Assembly (NCBI GenBank): GCA_947492525.1
Contig: CANLNQ010000018.1
Coordinates: 1-64,000 of the forward strand
Reading direction: 5' to 3'
DNA: 64,000 nucleotides
DNA from: an uncultured Granulosicoccus sp.
GTDB taxonomy: Bacteria; Pseudomonadota; Gammaproteobacteria; Granulosicoccales; Granulosicoccaceae
The notes beneath the pieces are model-generated. The model saw only the letters and a program-made list of their open reading frames with translations, made no database searches and was not told the origin of the DNA. Of this stretch, positions 16,678 to 25,699 are shown in pieces. A program made the translations under genes and the position numbers. Positions within the stretch are counted from its first letter, which is position 1. Every line of letters begins with the position of its first letter.

Positions 16678-17766
16678 ATGACTCACCCTATCCTGAAGAA
16701 TCGCAGACGTTTTCTGGCCCAGAGCGCGGCTCTGGCAGGTGCTGCAGCGCTCGGCTCGGGCATCAGCCGCGCACAGTCCGCCGAGTCTCTCACCGTTGCG
16801 ACCTACGGCGGCTATTTCGAGGACAGCTTCAAATCCATCATCTACCCGGCTTTCACCGAAGAGACCGGCATCGAGATCGTGTCCGTGCCCGAACCGACAT
16901 CCGACGCCTGGCTGATTCAGCTGGAGACCGCGGCACGCGCCAACAGCGCTCCTGCCGACGTTTCCATGATTGCCCAGACGGCCATGCTGAAAGGCCAGCG
17001 CACCGAACTCTGGGCGCCGCTGGACCTGGAGAAGCTGCCCAATCACACGTCGCTGTCGCCGGATTTCATTCACACCTACAGCGACGGACGCGTGGACGGC
17101 ATCGGCGCCGTTGCCTGGTACCTGACGCTGGTCACCAATACCGACGTCTATCCCGATGCCCCCTCTTCCTGGGAGGAGCTCTGGAATCCGGACAATGAAG
17201 ACAGTCTCGGCCTCATGGCGCTGGCGAGCAACTCCTTCCTGCTGGAAATCACCAATGCGACCTTCTTCAAGGACCCGGAGATCCTCATGAGCGAAGCGGG
17301 TATCGAAAAGGTTCTGGCAAAACTGGCCGAACTCAAGCCCAATGTGGCGCTGTGGTACCGCGACGAAGGCCAGTTCCAGCAGGCCTTGCAGTCGGGTGAG
17401 GTACCCATGGGGCAGTACTATCACGATGTAGCCGGCCTCGCCGCCGCCGATGGCCACCCGGTGCGTTCCACCTTCCCGAGCGAAGGTGGGATTCGTGATT
17501 CCGGTTGCTGGGCTGTATCCCGGGCCAGCAGCAAGCAAGAGGCGGCACACACATTCATCAACTACATGTGCCGCCCGGATGTGCAGGCAACGCTGGCGCG
17601 CAAGGTCGGCACCTCTCCGACAGTCAAGCGAGACTTGCTGGATCTGAGCGACGAGGAATTCGCCAGCGTCTCCTCCGTGGACACACCGATCACACCCGTA
17701 TACGCCATGCACAACGAAAGAGCCGATTGGCTCAACCAGGTGTGGACCGAGATGGTCACGGGCTAG
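16678..17766 (+). CDS. ABC transporter substrate-binding protein, PotD/polyamine type
   Basis: A 362-residue periplasmic binding protein with a twin-arginine-like signal (NRRRFLAQSAALAGAAALG) and the mature start LTVATYGGYFEDSF, typical of the extracellular solute-binding family 1/PotD group. Its ligand is not given by sequence; relatives bind polyamines and other small organic cations. It is the first gene of a tight five-gene operon with ATPase, two permeases and a nitrilase. The gap to the ATPase is 2 bp. The nitrilase suggests a nitrile or amide-like ligand. Confidence 0.88.
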   Translation: MTHPILKNRRRFLAQSAALAGAAALGSGISRAQSAESLTVATYGGYFEDSFKSIIYPAFTEETGIEIVSVPEPTSDAWLIQLETAARANSAPADVSMIAQTAMLKGQRTELWAPLDLEKLPNHTSLSPDFIHTYSDGRVDGIGAVAWYLTLVTNTDVYPDAPSSWEELWNPDNEDSLGLMALASNSFLLEITNATFFKDPEILMSEAGIEKVLAKLAELKPNVALWYRDEGQFQQALQSGEVPMGQYYHDVAGLAAADGHPVRSTFPSEGGIRDSGCWAVSRASSKQEAAHTFINYMCRPDVQATLARKVGTSPTVKRDLLDLSDEEFASVSSVDTPITPVYAMHNERADWLNQVWTEMVTG

Positions 17767-17768
17767 CC

Positions 17769-18857
17769 ATGAGCCTGCAGATTGCCGACGTCGGTAAGGA
17801 TTTCGGCAGGCACACGGCGCTGCGCGATGTCTCACTGGACATCGCCGCCGGTGAGCTTGTCTGCCTGTTGGGGCCGTCGGGCTGTGGAAAGACCACCCTG
17901 CTGAGAATCATCGCGGGGCTGGAGACCGCCAGCCGGGGCCGCATTACACTCGACGGCGAAGACCTCATGCAACAGGCTGCTCACCAGCGCAATTTCGGCA
18001 TGGTGTTTCAGTCCCTGGCGCTGTTTCCCCATCTGAGTGTCGAGGACAACATCACCTACGGGCTTCGTCTGCGCAAGGTACCGGCGGCCGTACGGCGCAA
18101 ACGGGCAGCGGAGCTTCTGGATATGGTACGCCTGCCGGGTGTGGCCAGGCGACCGGTCTCGATGCTCTCGGGTGGGCAGCGTCAGCGAGTGGCCATTGCA
18201 CGTGCTCTGGCGATCGAACCGCGCATCTTTCTGCTTGACGAACCCTTGTCGGCACTGGATGCCGGTCTGCGCGAGGCGATGCAGATCGAACTGCGCGAGT
18301 TGCAGCAACGCCTGGGGATCACCACGATCGTAGTGACTCACGACCAGCGCGAAGCCATGACCGTTGCCGACCGCATCGCCGTGATGAATGGCGGCACCAT
18401 TCATCAGATGGGCAATCCACTGGACGTCTATCGGCGCCCGGCTGACAAGTTCGTGGCCAGTTTCATCGGGCAGACCAATCTGATACCAGCCAACTGGCAG
18501 GGGGAGCAGCTGGACGTACGCGGCACACGTTTCGATCCGGGCCAGGCGACTCGCAACACGCAGCCTGAGACTGCCGACGGACGCCAGATCTGGCTCAGCG
18601 TCCGACCGGAAGACTTGACCGTACTGGACCAGGGGGCCCCTGCCGACCCGAATGCCGCCGTCATGGAAGCGGAGGTCCGTTTCATACGCGATGTCGGCGC
18701 CAGTATCGAAGCCCATCTGGAGTTGCCGGCAAGGGACGATCTGCCTCCACAGGCTCTGGTCGCCCTGGTAAGCCGGGACAAGATGCAACATCTGCACTCT
18801 GGCGATTCGACCCGCATCCAGCTCAGTGCCGAGAGCACCGTCGTTCTCGCGTCGTGA
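17769..18857 (+). CDS. ABC importer ATPase, PotA type
   Basis: A 362-residue ATPase. It has Walker A GPSGCGKTT, Q-loop in VFQSLALFPHLSV, signature LSGGQRQRVAIARAL, Walker B IFLLDEPLSALD and H-loop VVTHDQREAMT, all intact. A C-terminal TOBE regulatory domain (about 270-360, SVRPEDLTV) is typical of the PotA/MalK/FbpC group. The start is the ATG at 17769, 2 bp after the binding-protein stop. The stop overlaps the start of the first permease gene. Confidence 0.93.
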   Translation: MSLQIADVGKDFGRHTALRDVSLDIAAGELVCLLGPSGCGKTTLLRIIAGLETASRGRITLDGEDLMQQAAHQRNFGMVFQSLALFPHLSVEDNITYGLRLRKVPAAVRRKRAAELLDMVRLPGVARRPVSMLSGGQRQRVAIARALAIEPRIFLLDEPLSALDAGLREAMQIELRELQQRLGITTIVVTHDQREAMTVADRIAVMNGGTIHQMGNPLDVYRRPADKFVASFIGQTNLIPANWQGEQLDVRGTRFDPGQATRNTQPETADGRQIWLSVRPEDLTVLDQGAPADPNAAVMEAEVRFIRDVGASIEAHLELPARDDLPPQALVALVSRDKMQHLHSGDSTRIQLSAESTVVLAS

Positions 18858-19783
18858 GTGGGACGCTTGTGAACACGACACCTGCCCCTGCCACGACGCT
18901 GCAAGGATTCTCGCGCAGCGAGAGTGTGGCCATGGCCTGGCCCATGATCATGCTTGCCGTATTCTTCGTCATTCCTTTCGGCACCATGCTGACGATCAGC
19001 TTCTTCGAGCGGGTACCGGGTGGCTTTTTCGAGCCGGGTTTCACACTGGAGAGCTACGCACGCTTCATCGACCCCTTCTTCTTCAAGTCGCTGGGCATGA
19101 CCATGATGATAGCCGCCTCTGCCTCCGTGATTTGCCTGGCACTGGCGGTGCCCTTTACCTGGTCGCTGAGCCGCATGCGCCATCACAGCCGCGTGTTCTG
19201 GCTGGTTGCCCTGCTGTCGATCCTGTCGCTGTCGGAAGTGATCATCGGCTTTTCCTGGTCCTTGCTGCTGTCGCGCTCCACGGGCATCGGCAATATCCTG
19301 GTGTGGCTGGGGATCGAGAACCGGGCACCGAAGCTCTCACCGGGCCTGGGAGCGGTGCTGACCGGACTGTGCTATCTCGGTTTTCCGTATGCCGTTCTGG
19401 TCCTGTTTCCACAGCTTTCACGGCTCGACCCTACCCTGCACGAAGCTGCGCGCATGCTCGGTGCCTCACCTCGGCGCGCCTTCATGAACGTGGTTCTGCC
19501 CAATATCGCCAAGGCCCTGGTGGCCGCATTCATCATGGTGTTCGTCTTCACGCTGGGGGCCTATCTGATTCCGCAACTGCTCGGCAAACCACAACAGTGG
19601 ACCTTGCCGGTACTGATAGCAGATCAGGCCCTGTTCCAGTCCAATCTGCCGTTTGCCGCTGCCATGTCGATATTTCTGCTGGGCGTCAGCCTGAGCCTTG
19701 TCGTCTGCGTCGGGTGGCTGGGGCGAACAGCCCCTCACGATCAGGATGACGCCCACGACGATGCGCGGAGTGAGGAAGCATGA
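18854..19783 (+). CDS. ABC importer permease, PotB type
   Basis: A 309-residue inner-membrane permease with about six helices and the binding-protein-dependent transport loop EAARMLGASPRRAFMNVVLPN, which contacts the ATPase. It starts at a GTG overlapping the ATPase stop by 4 bp; a second GTG at 18869 is possible. The C-terminal tail is very acidic (about DQDDAHDDARSEEA). Overlaps of 4 bp on both sides indicate translational coupling. Confidence 0.92.
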   Translation: MSGTLVNTTPAPATTLQGFSRSESVAMAWPMIMLAVFFVIPFGTMLTISFFERVPGGFFEPGFTLESYARFIDPFFFKSLGMTMMIAASASVICLALAVPFTWSLSRMRHHSRVFWLVALLSILSLSEVIIGFSWSLLLSRSTGIGNILVWLGIENRAPKLSPGLGAVLTGLCYLGFPYAVLVLFPQLSRLDPTLHEAARMLGASPRRAFMNVVLPNIAKALVAAFIMVFVFTLGAYLIPQLLGKPQQWTLPVLIADQALFQSNLPFAAAMSIFLLGVSLSLVVCVGWLGRTAPHDQDDAHDDARSEEA

Positions 19784-20583
19784 GTCGCCTGCTCAACAGA
19801 CTCTTTCTGGGGGCCATCGGTCTGTTCATGGCCTCGCCGATCATCATCCTGCTGGGTGTCTCGGTCAACGCCGAGAAGCGCCTTGCATTCCCGCCTCAGG
19901 GGTTCTCCCTGCGCTGGTATCTGGAGCTGTGGAATGATGCGGCCTGGGTCAATGCCATCAGCAACAGTCTGCTGATCGCAGCTCTGGCCTCCTTGCTGGC
20001 CACCTCCATGGCGGCACCTTTGGCCTACGGCCTGTGGCGCAGGCGCACGGTGTGGTTGCGGATCTTTCACGCCTTTGGTGTGGCTCCCTTCGTGCTGCCT
20101 CCGGTCATCACGGCTTTGGGCCTGTTGAGTTTCTGGATAGCCGTGGGGGGCTACGGATCCTTCTATAGCGTGGTCATCTCTCACGGCGTCTTTCTGATCA
20201 CCTTGCCACTGGTCACCATCAGTCTGGGGCTTGAAGCCGTGAACAAGGAAGATCTGGAAGCGGCCGAGACCCTGGGTGCCGATGCCGGTGCTCGACTGCG
20301 CACCATCATTCTGCCGCAGGTCATCCCTTATGCGATTTCAGGCGCCGCCTTTGCCTTCGTGCTGAGCCTGAACGAATACATCATTGCCTATATGGTGGCA
20401 GGCTTCACCGTGGAGACTCTGCCCATCAAGATCTTCAACAGTCTGCGCTATGGCTATACGCCGGCGATGACAGCGGTGGCCATCGTGTTTGCACTGGTCA
20501 CGGCGTTGGTATTCGGTCTGATCGGCTACTTCGGGGATCTACCGCGACTTCTGGGCGCCTGGAAGAGCAAGGAAGATTCGTGA
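19780..20583 (+). CDS. ABC importer permease, PotC type
   Basis: A 267-residue permease with six helices and the EAA loop EAAETLGADAGARLRTIILPQ. It pairs with the preceding PotB-type permease. The ATG overlaps the upstream stop (ATGA), and its own stop overlaps the GTG start of the nitrilase gene, so the nitrilase is translationally coupled to the transporter. Confidence 0.92.
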   Translation: MSRLLNRLFLGAIGLFMASPIIILLGVSVNAEKRLAFPPQGFSLRWYLELWNDAAWVNAISNSLLIAALASLLATSMAAPLAYGLWRRRTVWLRIFHAFGVAPFVLPPVITALGLLSFWIAVGGYGSFYSVVISHGVFLITLPLVTISLGLEAVNKEDLEAAETLGADAGARLRTIILPQVIPYAISGAAFAFVLSLNEYIIAYMVAGFTVETLPIKIFNSLRYGYTPAMTAVAIVFALVTALVFGLIGYFGDLPRLLGAWKSKEDS

Positions 20584-21527
20584 ACAGCGAGACATTCACG
20601 GCAGCTGTCGTGCAGGCAGCCTCGGTCTGCTTCGATGCAGAGGGTTCGCTGGACAAACTCGAGGCACTGTCCCGAGAGGCTGCGGACAACGGCGCTCAGC
20701 TGGCAGTATTCCCCGAAGCCTTCGTATCGGGTTATCCATCGAGCCTGGACTGGGGCGGTCATTCAGCGGCCATTCGTGAGGACGTCGCTGCCGCCGACTA
20801 CGAACGATACTGGCGCTCGGCAATCGAACTCGATGAGCACGGCCACAGACGCCTGTCGGCAATTGCCAGAAACGCCGGACTGCATCTGGTCGTTGGCGTG
20901 ATCGAACGCGTACAATCTGCGCTGTACTGCACCTCGGTGATGCTCGGCCCCGATGGTCGCTTTCTCGGGAAACACCGCAAGATCATGCCCACCGTGGCGG
21001 AGCGACTGGTCTGGGCGCGGGGAGATGGTTCGACACTGGCCGCCGTGGACACGCCTCTGGGCAAACTCGGATCGGTGATCTGCTGGGAAAACTACATGCC
21101 CTTGCTGCGCATGCACATGTACCAGCAAGGGGTGCAGTTGTACTGCGCACCCACTGCAGATGACGAGCCCGGCTGGACTGCCACGATGCAACACATTGCC
21201 ATGGAAGGGCGATGCTATGTACTCTCGGCCAACCAGTTTACCCGGCGTGCCGATTTCCCTGACGATTACGGAAATTTTCCGTCAGACGCTCCCGACTTCG
21301 TCATCAGCCGTGGGGGGAGCTGTATTGTCGATCCTTTCGGCAAGTTGCTCGCCGGGCCAGACCATGATGGCGAGACCATTCTGTACGCGGAACTGGATCT
21401 GTCCAGTATCGTGCGTGGCAAATTCTACTCCGACGTGGTGGGCCACTATTCACGCCCCGATCTGATGAGCATGCAAGTGAATCTTGCCAGAATGAACAAT
21501 GTCAGCCTGACGGATGATGCAGACTGA
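20580..21527 (+). CDS. Nitrilase (carbon-nitrogen hydrolase superfamily)
   Basis: A 315-residue enzyme with the complete catalytic set: Glu46 in FPEAF, Lys134 in GKHRKIMPT, Cys168 in GSVICWENYMPLLR. The CWEN context is that of true aliphatic/aromatic nitrilases and cyanide-degrading branches rather than amidases. These convert nitriles to acids plus ammonia. The gene starts at a GTG overlapping the last permease gene by 4 bp, the final gene of the operon. The linkage implies that the imported compound, or a derivative, is the nitrilase substrate. Substrate identity is unknown. Confidence 0.88.
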   Translation: MNSETFTAAVVQAASVCFDAEGSLDKLEALSREAADNGAQLAVFPEAFVSGYPSSLDWGGHSAAIREDVAAADYERYWRSAIELDEHGHRRLSAIARNAGLHLVVGVIERVQSALYCTSVMLGPDGRFLGKHRKIMPTVAERLVWARGDGSTLAAVDTPLGKLGSVICWENYMPLLRMHMYQQGVQLYCAPTADDEPGWTATMQHIAMEGRCYVLSANQFTRRADFPDDYGNFPSDAPDFVISRGGSCIVDPFGKLLAGPDHDGETILYAELDLSSIVRGKFYSDVVGHYSRPDLMSMQVNLARMNNVSLTDDAD

Positions 21528-21583
21528 ACGACCACATCGGGTATCCAGCGACAGCATCTTTGCCACACCGATGAAATAACACA

Positions 21584-21621
21584 GCGCCGACCGAAACCGC
21601 ACAAGGCGGTCCGGCCGGCGC
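21584..21621. terminator. Long imperfect hairpin between nitrilase and icd
   Basis: GCGCCG at 21584 pairs with CGGCGC ending at 21621, with most of the intervening arms also pairing. It lies in the 131-bp convergent gap between nitrilase and isocitrate dehydrogenase genes. There is no T tract. Confidence 0.45.
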
Positions 21622-21658
21622 CGGGCACTATCCCGGACAATCAGGACAACATGGCTTC

Positions 21659-23896
21659 TTACGCGCCAGCGTTGTCGATGATGGCGTTGAAAGTCGCACT
21701 TGGACGCATGACCTTCTCGCAGGCAGCCGGATCGACGGCGTAATAACCGCCGATATCCGCAGGCTTGCCCTGAACGACAGTCAACTCTTCGACAATGGCC
21801 TCTTCCTTTTCACTGAGTTGCTTGAACAGGGGTTCGAACTGCGCAGCCAGCTCGGCATCGTCAGTCTGCCTGGCCAGCTCTTCTGCCCAGTACAGACTGA
21901 GGTAGAAATGGCTGCCACGATTATCCAGCTCACCGGCCTTGCGTGAAGGCGACTTGTCATTCTCCAGCAGTCGGCCAGTGGCCGCATCGAGTGTCGTTGC
22001 CAGAATGGCGGCCTTGCCATTGTCGTACTTGTGGCTCAGCTCCTCGACGGACACGGCCAGCGCCAGAAATTCACCCAGGGAGTCCCAGCGCAGATGGTTC
22101 TCTTCCACCAGCTGCTGAACATGCTTGGGCGCCGAACCTCCGGCACCGGTCTCGAACAGACCGCCACCGGCCATCAATGGCACGACCGACAGCATCTTGG
22201 CGCTGGTTCCCAGCTCGAGAATCGGGAACAGATCGGTCAGGTAGTCTCGCAGGATGTTACCTGTCACGGAGATGGTATCGAGTCCGCGCGCAACCCTTTC
22301 CAGGGTGTAGCGCATGGCACGCACCTGCGACATGATCTGGATATCCAGGCCTTCGGTGTCATGATCCTTCAGATAGGTTTCCACCTTCTTGATCAGTTCG
22401 TTTTCATGCGGACGGTAGGGGTCGAGCCAGAAAACTGCAGGGATATTGGATTCACGCGCACGCCTTACTGCAAGCTTGACCCAATCACGAATGGGCGCAT
22501 CCTTGGTCTGACACATGCGCCAGATATCGCCTTCCTCGACGCGTTGCTCCAGCAACACTTCACCGGTGTCCACATCGGTGATGCGGGCCAGACCGGCTTC
22601 CGAGGCTTCGAAGGTCTTGTCGTGAGAGCCGTACTCCTCTGCTTTCTGCGCCATCAGGCCGACATTGGGCACGGTTCCCATAGTGGTGGGATCGAAATTG
22701 CCATGCCATTTGCAGAAATTGATCATTTCCTGATAGATGCGCGCAAAGGTGGATTCAGGCATGACGGCCTTGCAGTCATAGAGTTTGCCGTCCCCGCCCC
22801 ACATCTGACCACCGGAACGAATCATCGCTGGCATGGAGGCATCGACGATGACATCGCTGGGCGAATGGAAATTGGTGATGCCCTTGCTGGAATCGACCAT
22901 GGCCAGACGAGGCCGATGCACCTGACAGGCGTGCAGATCGCGTTCGATTTCCTCGCGCTTGGATGCCGGCAGTTCGGCAATCTTCTCGTACAGGGTCGCC
23001 ATGCCGTTATTGACGTTGATGCCGAGCTCGTCGAAGAAATCACCGTGCTTGTCGAAAGCATCCTTGTAATAGATCTTGACCGCATGCCCGAAGACGATGG
23101 GGTGCGATACTTTCATCATGGTGGCTTTCACGTGCAGTGAGAACAGGATTCCCGCCTCTCGGCAATCTTCCATTTCTCGCTCGTAGAATTCGCAGAGCGC
23201 CTTCTTGCTCATGAACATCAGGTCGATGACTTCGCTCTCCTGCAAAGGCAGTTCGGGCTTGAGCACTTCGGTCTTGCCGCTGTCGGTCACCAGTTCCATC
23301 TTGATGGTGCGCGCCTTGTCCAGCGTGATGGACTGCTCGCCATCGTAGAAATCTCCGCCATGCATATGCGATACATGCGTGCGCGACCACTGTTTCCACT
23401 CGCCCATGGAATGCGGATGCTTTCTGGCGTAGTTCTTCACGGCATTGGGGGCGCGGCGATCGGAGTTGCCTTCTCGCAGCACCGGGTTCACGGCACTTCC
23501 CAGCACCTTGCCGTAGCGACGACGCAGTTCCTGCTCTTCGTCGGTTTGCGGATCATCCGGAAAATCGGGAATCGCATAACCCTTGCCCTGCAATTCACTG
23601 ATGCACGCCTTGAGCTGTTGTACCGAGGCGCTGATATTGGGCAGTTTGATGATATTCGTGTTCGGGTCCTGCGTGAGACGACCCAGTTCGGCCAGATTGT
23701 CGGGAACCCGTTGTTCTTCCGTCAGGCATTCGGGGAATTCGGCCAGAACCCGTGCTGCAACGGATATGTCACTGACTTCCACTTCGATACCCGCAGCCGA
23801 GGTGAAGGTTCGTATGATCGGGAGCAAGGAGGCCGTCGCCAGGAGAGGAGCTTCATCGGTGCAGGTATAGATTATTTTCTGCGTTTTTTCGGACAT
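21659..23896 (-). CDS. icd: Monomeric NADP-dependent isocitrate dehydrogenase
   Basis: A 745-residue enzyme of the monomeric IDH-II family, which converts isocitrate to 2-oxoglutarate with NADP in the TCA cycle. The start [61 protein letters not shown] motifs and the length (family about 740) agree. I chose the ATG at 23896. A GTG at 23917 is in frame but upstream of the family start. The gene is isolated, with a perfect FNR/ANR-type palindrome about 123 bp upstream. Confidence 0.95.
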   Translation of the reverse strand: MSEKTQKIIYTCTDEAPLLATASLLPIIRTFTSAAGIEVEVSDISVAARVLAEFPECLTEEQRVPDNLAELGRLTQDPNTNIIKLPNISASVQQLKACISELQGKGYAIPDFPDDPQTDEEQELRRRYGKVLGSAVNPVLREGNSDRRAPNAVKNYARKHPHSMGEWKQWSRTHVSHMHGGDFYDGEQSITLDKARTIKMELVTDSGKTEVLKPELPLQESEVIDLMFMSKKALCEFYEREMEDCREAGILFSLHVKATMMKVSHPIVFGHAVKIYYKDAFDKHGDFFDELGINVNNGMATLYEKIAELPASKREEIERDLHACQVHRPRLAMVDSSKGITNFHSPSDVIVDASMPAMIRSGGQMWGGDGKLYDCKAVMPESTFARIYQEMINFCKWHGNFDPTTMGTVPNVGLMAQKAEEYGSHDKTFEASEAGLARITDVDTGEVLLEQRVEEGDIWRMCQTKDAPIRDWVKLAVRRARESNIPAVFWLDPYRPHENELIKKVETYLKDHDTEGLDIQIMSQVRAMRYTLERVARGLDTISVTGNILRDYLTDLFPILELGTSAKMLSVVPLMAGGGLFETGAGGSAPKHVQQLVEENHLRWDSLGEFLALAVSVEELSHKYDNGKAAILATTLDAATGRLLENDKSPSRKAGELDNRGSHFYLSLYWAEELARQTDDAELAAQFEPLFKQLSEKEEAIVEELTVVQGKPADIGGYYAVDPAACEKVMRPSATFNAIIDNAGA

Positions 23897-24012
23897 ATCT
23901 TTGAGATCCTCGATCACTGGCCAATGGAGAGTTTTCTGAAGCGCATAGTATAGACAGAATCCGACCCGCTTCGTGCCGGACGCCAGTCTAGGCGATTCGG
24001 CACTATTTATCG

Positions 24013-24026
24013 TTGATCGTTATCAA
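24013..24026. promoter_or_regulatory. Perfect FNR/ANR box
   Basis: TTGATCGTTATCAA matches the FNR/ANR consensus TTGAT-N4-ATCAA exactly. It lies in the 529-bp divergent region (23897-24425), centred 123 bp upstream of the icd start and about 406 bp upstream of the DUF3095 gene. Proximity favours control of icd, repressing or activating under low oxygen. The rest of the region shows no convincing gene; short frames there lack ribosome sites. Confidence 0.7.
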
Positions 24027-24425
24027 CAAGACTTGTCTCGGTTCGAGTATGGCTTTCCCATGTCACTGATTTATCGCAAGATCCTGAAATGACGACGCCC
24101 TGGTCAACACCTCGCATCTGTCGCTGGCAGAGCGCTGCAGACACCTCGCAGCCACGGCCTGCAGCGGCACAGGACCGATCCGTTCATCAGGTTCCCGACG
24201 TACAGCTGACAGAAAAATGACCACTCACCCTCGTTGTACTTCATCATGTCCACAGCAGCTGCCGGCTGTCCTGCCGTCCTGTTTCGGCACTGCGCACGCT
24301 TGTCTATCGGCAGCAATGAGGTCTCACTACAGGAGTCCGTTGACCATGACATCTGGCACCTCCCCGCGCAGCGACTGTGGCGATCACGCATCCGTCAATT
24401 CGCGCAACCGTGATGCAGGGCAGCC

Positions 24426-25637
24426 GTGAAGACCGGCTTTTTCAGCAGCATTCCCAAGACCTCGCATTTCCGTGGCGTCGTGGATGAAAAGAATTTCTTC
24501 CCGGCACCCGACGACTGGCTCATCGTCATCGCAGACATACGCAGTTCCACGCGCGCGGTCGCCGAAGGGCGCTACAAGGATGTCAACATGATCGGTGGCG
24601 CCGTCATCTGCGCCGTACGCAATGCCACGGGCTCGGGGGATTGGCCGTTCGTGTTCGGTGGTGACGGTGCCAGTCTGCTGCTCGATGCCGTGCACCGTGA
24701 AGAGGTGGAGGCCGCCCTGGTCCGCACCCGCACGCTTGCCCGGGATGACTTCCAGCTGGACCTGCGGATCGCCTTTGTTCCCGTCCGTGACGTCCGTCAG
24801 CGTGGCAGGGATGTGCTGGTTGCACGCCATGAAGTCTCGCCAGGCAATTCTCTGGCACTGTTCGGCGGTGGCGGTGTCGAGCTGGCAGACGAACTGGTGA
24901 AGAACGAGGAGACAGCCAGTCACTACGTGATCCGCGACTACTCCCTGCCGGGTCTGCCCGACCTGAGCGGACTGTCATGTCGCTGGGAACCTTTGCACTC
25001 GCAGAAGGGTCGGATCGTGTGCTTGCTGGTGAAGTCCCAGGCAGATGACTTCCGGCAACGGCAGGCCATCACCTCGGAGTTTCTGGAGAATCTGGCCCGA
25101 CACATCGGCACGGAATTGAATCAGGCAAGCCCGGTCAGCAGCGCATCTCTGCGTTTTCGCTGGCCTCCCAAAGGCCTGGCAGCCGAGGCCAGGGCCACGC
25201 GCGCGGGCAGCTCCTTTGCACGGCGGCTCGCTCAGCTGTATCTGGAGAGTTTTCTGCAGTGGATGATGGAACTGTTCGACCGTCAAGGTGGGCACTACAA
25301 TCCATCGGTGTATCGCGAGGAGATTCGTACCAACAGTGACTTCTGCAAGTTCGATGATGTGCTGCGAATGGTGCTCGATTGCACCGTGGAACAGGTTGCA
25401 GGCATCCGTCAGTTGCTGGACAGGATGCACGCGGCAGGACAGATCGATTTCGGCATCTTCGAAACCGAGAAGGCCTTGATGACCTGCCTGCTGTTCGATC
25501 TCGAGTCCAGTCAGCATCTGCATTTCATCGATGGCGACGAAGGCGGATTCTGGTCGGCTGCGAAGGAATACAAGTTGCAAGTGAGCTCACATGAAACACC
25601 GGCAAGGCGTGCTGCCGGCAACCCCATCGAGTCCTGA
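24426..25637 (+). CDS. DUF3095 family, nucleotide-cyclase-like protein
   Basis: A 403-residue soluble protein of the DUF3095 family. The N-terminal half resembles a class III cyclase fold: LIVIADIRSSTRAV carries the first metal-type Asp, and VFGGDGAS the second glycine-Asp hairpin. Activity has not been established for this family. The GTG start at 24426 follows CAGGG at 6 nt. It is the first of two same-strand genes; a membrane adenylate cyclase follows after 62 bp, which strengthens a link to cyclic nucleotide signalling. Confidence 0.8.
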   Translation: MKTGFFSSIPKTSHFRGVVDEKNFFPAPDDWLIVIADIRSSTRAVAEGRYKDVNMIGGAVICAVRNATGSGDWPFVFGGDGASLLLDAVHREEVEAALVRTRTLARDDFQLDLRIAFVPVRDVRQRGRDVLVARHEVSPGNSLALFGGGGVELADELVKNEETASHYVIRDYSLPGLPDLSGLSCRWEPLHSQKGRIVCLLVKSQADDFRQRQAITSEFLENLARHIGTELNQASPVSSASLRFRWPPKGLAAEARATRAGSSFARRLAQLYLESFLQWMMELFDRQGGHYNPSVYREEIRTNSDFCKFDDVLRMVLDCTVEQVAGIRQLLDRMHAAGQIDFGIFETEKALMTCLLFDLESSQHLHFIDGDEGGFWSAAKEYKLQVSSHETPARRAAGNPIES

Positions 25638-25699
25638 CTGAACATGTCCGAGACACCCGGACGATGTCATGCTGAGGTTCGTACCGATGCGTTCGGCCA

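Noticed and set aside
16678..20583. A conventional spermidine/putrescine transporter (potABCD)
   Set aside because: The transporter is of that type, but the coupled nitrilase makes the ligand uncertain, so pot names are not given.
23897..24425. Small Cys-rich frames in the icd/DUF3095 gap
   Set aside because: They lack ribosome sites, show no family features and are short enough to occur by chance.
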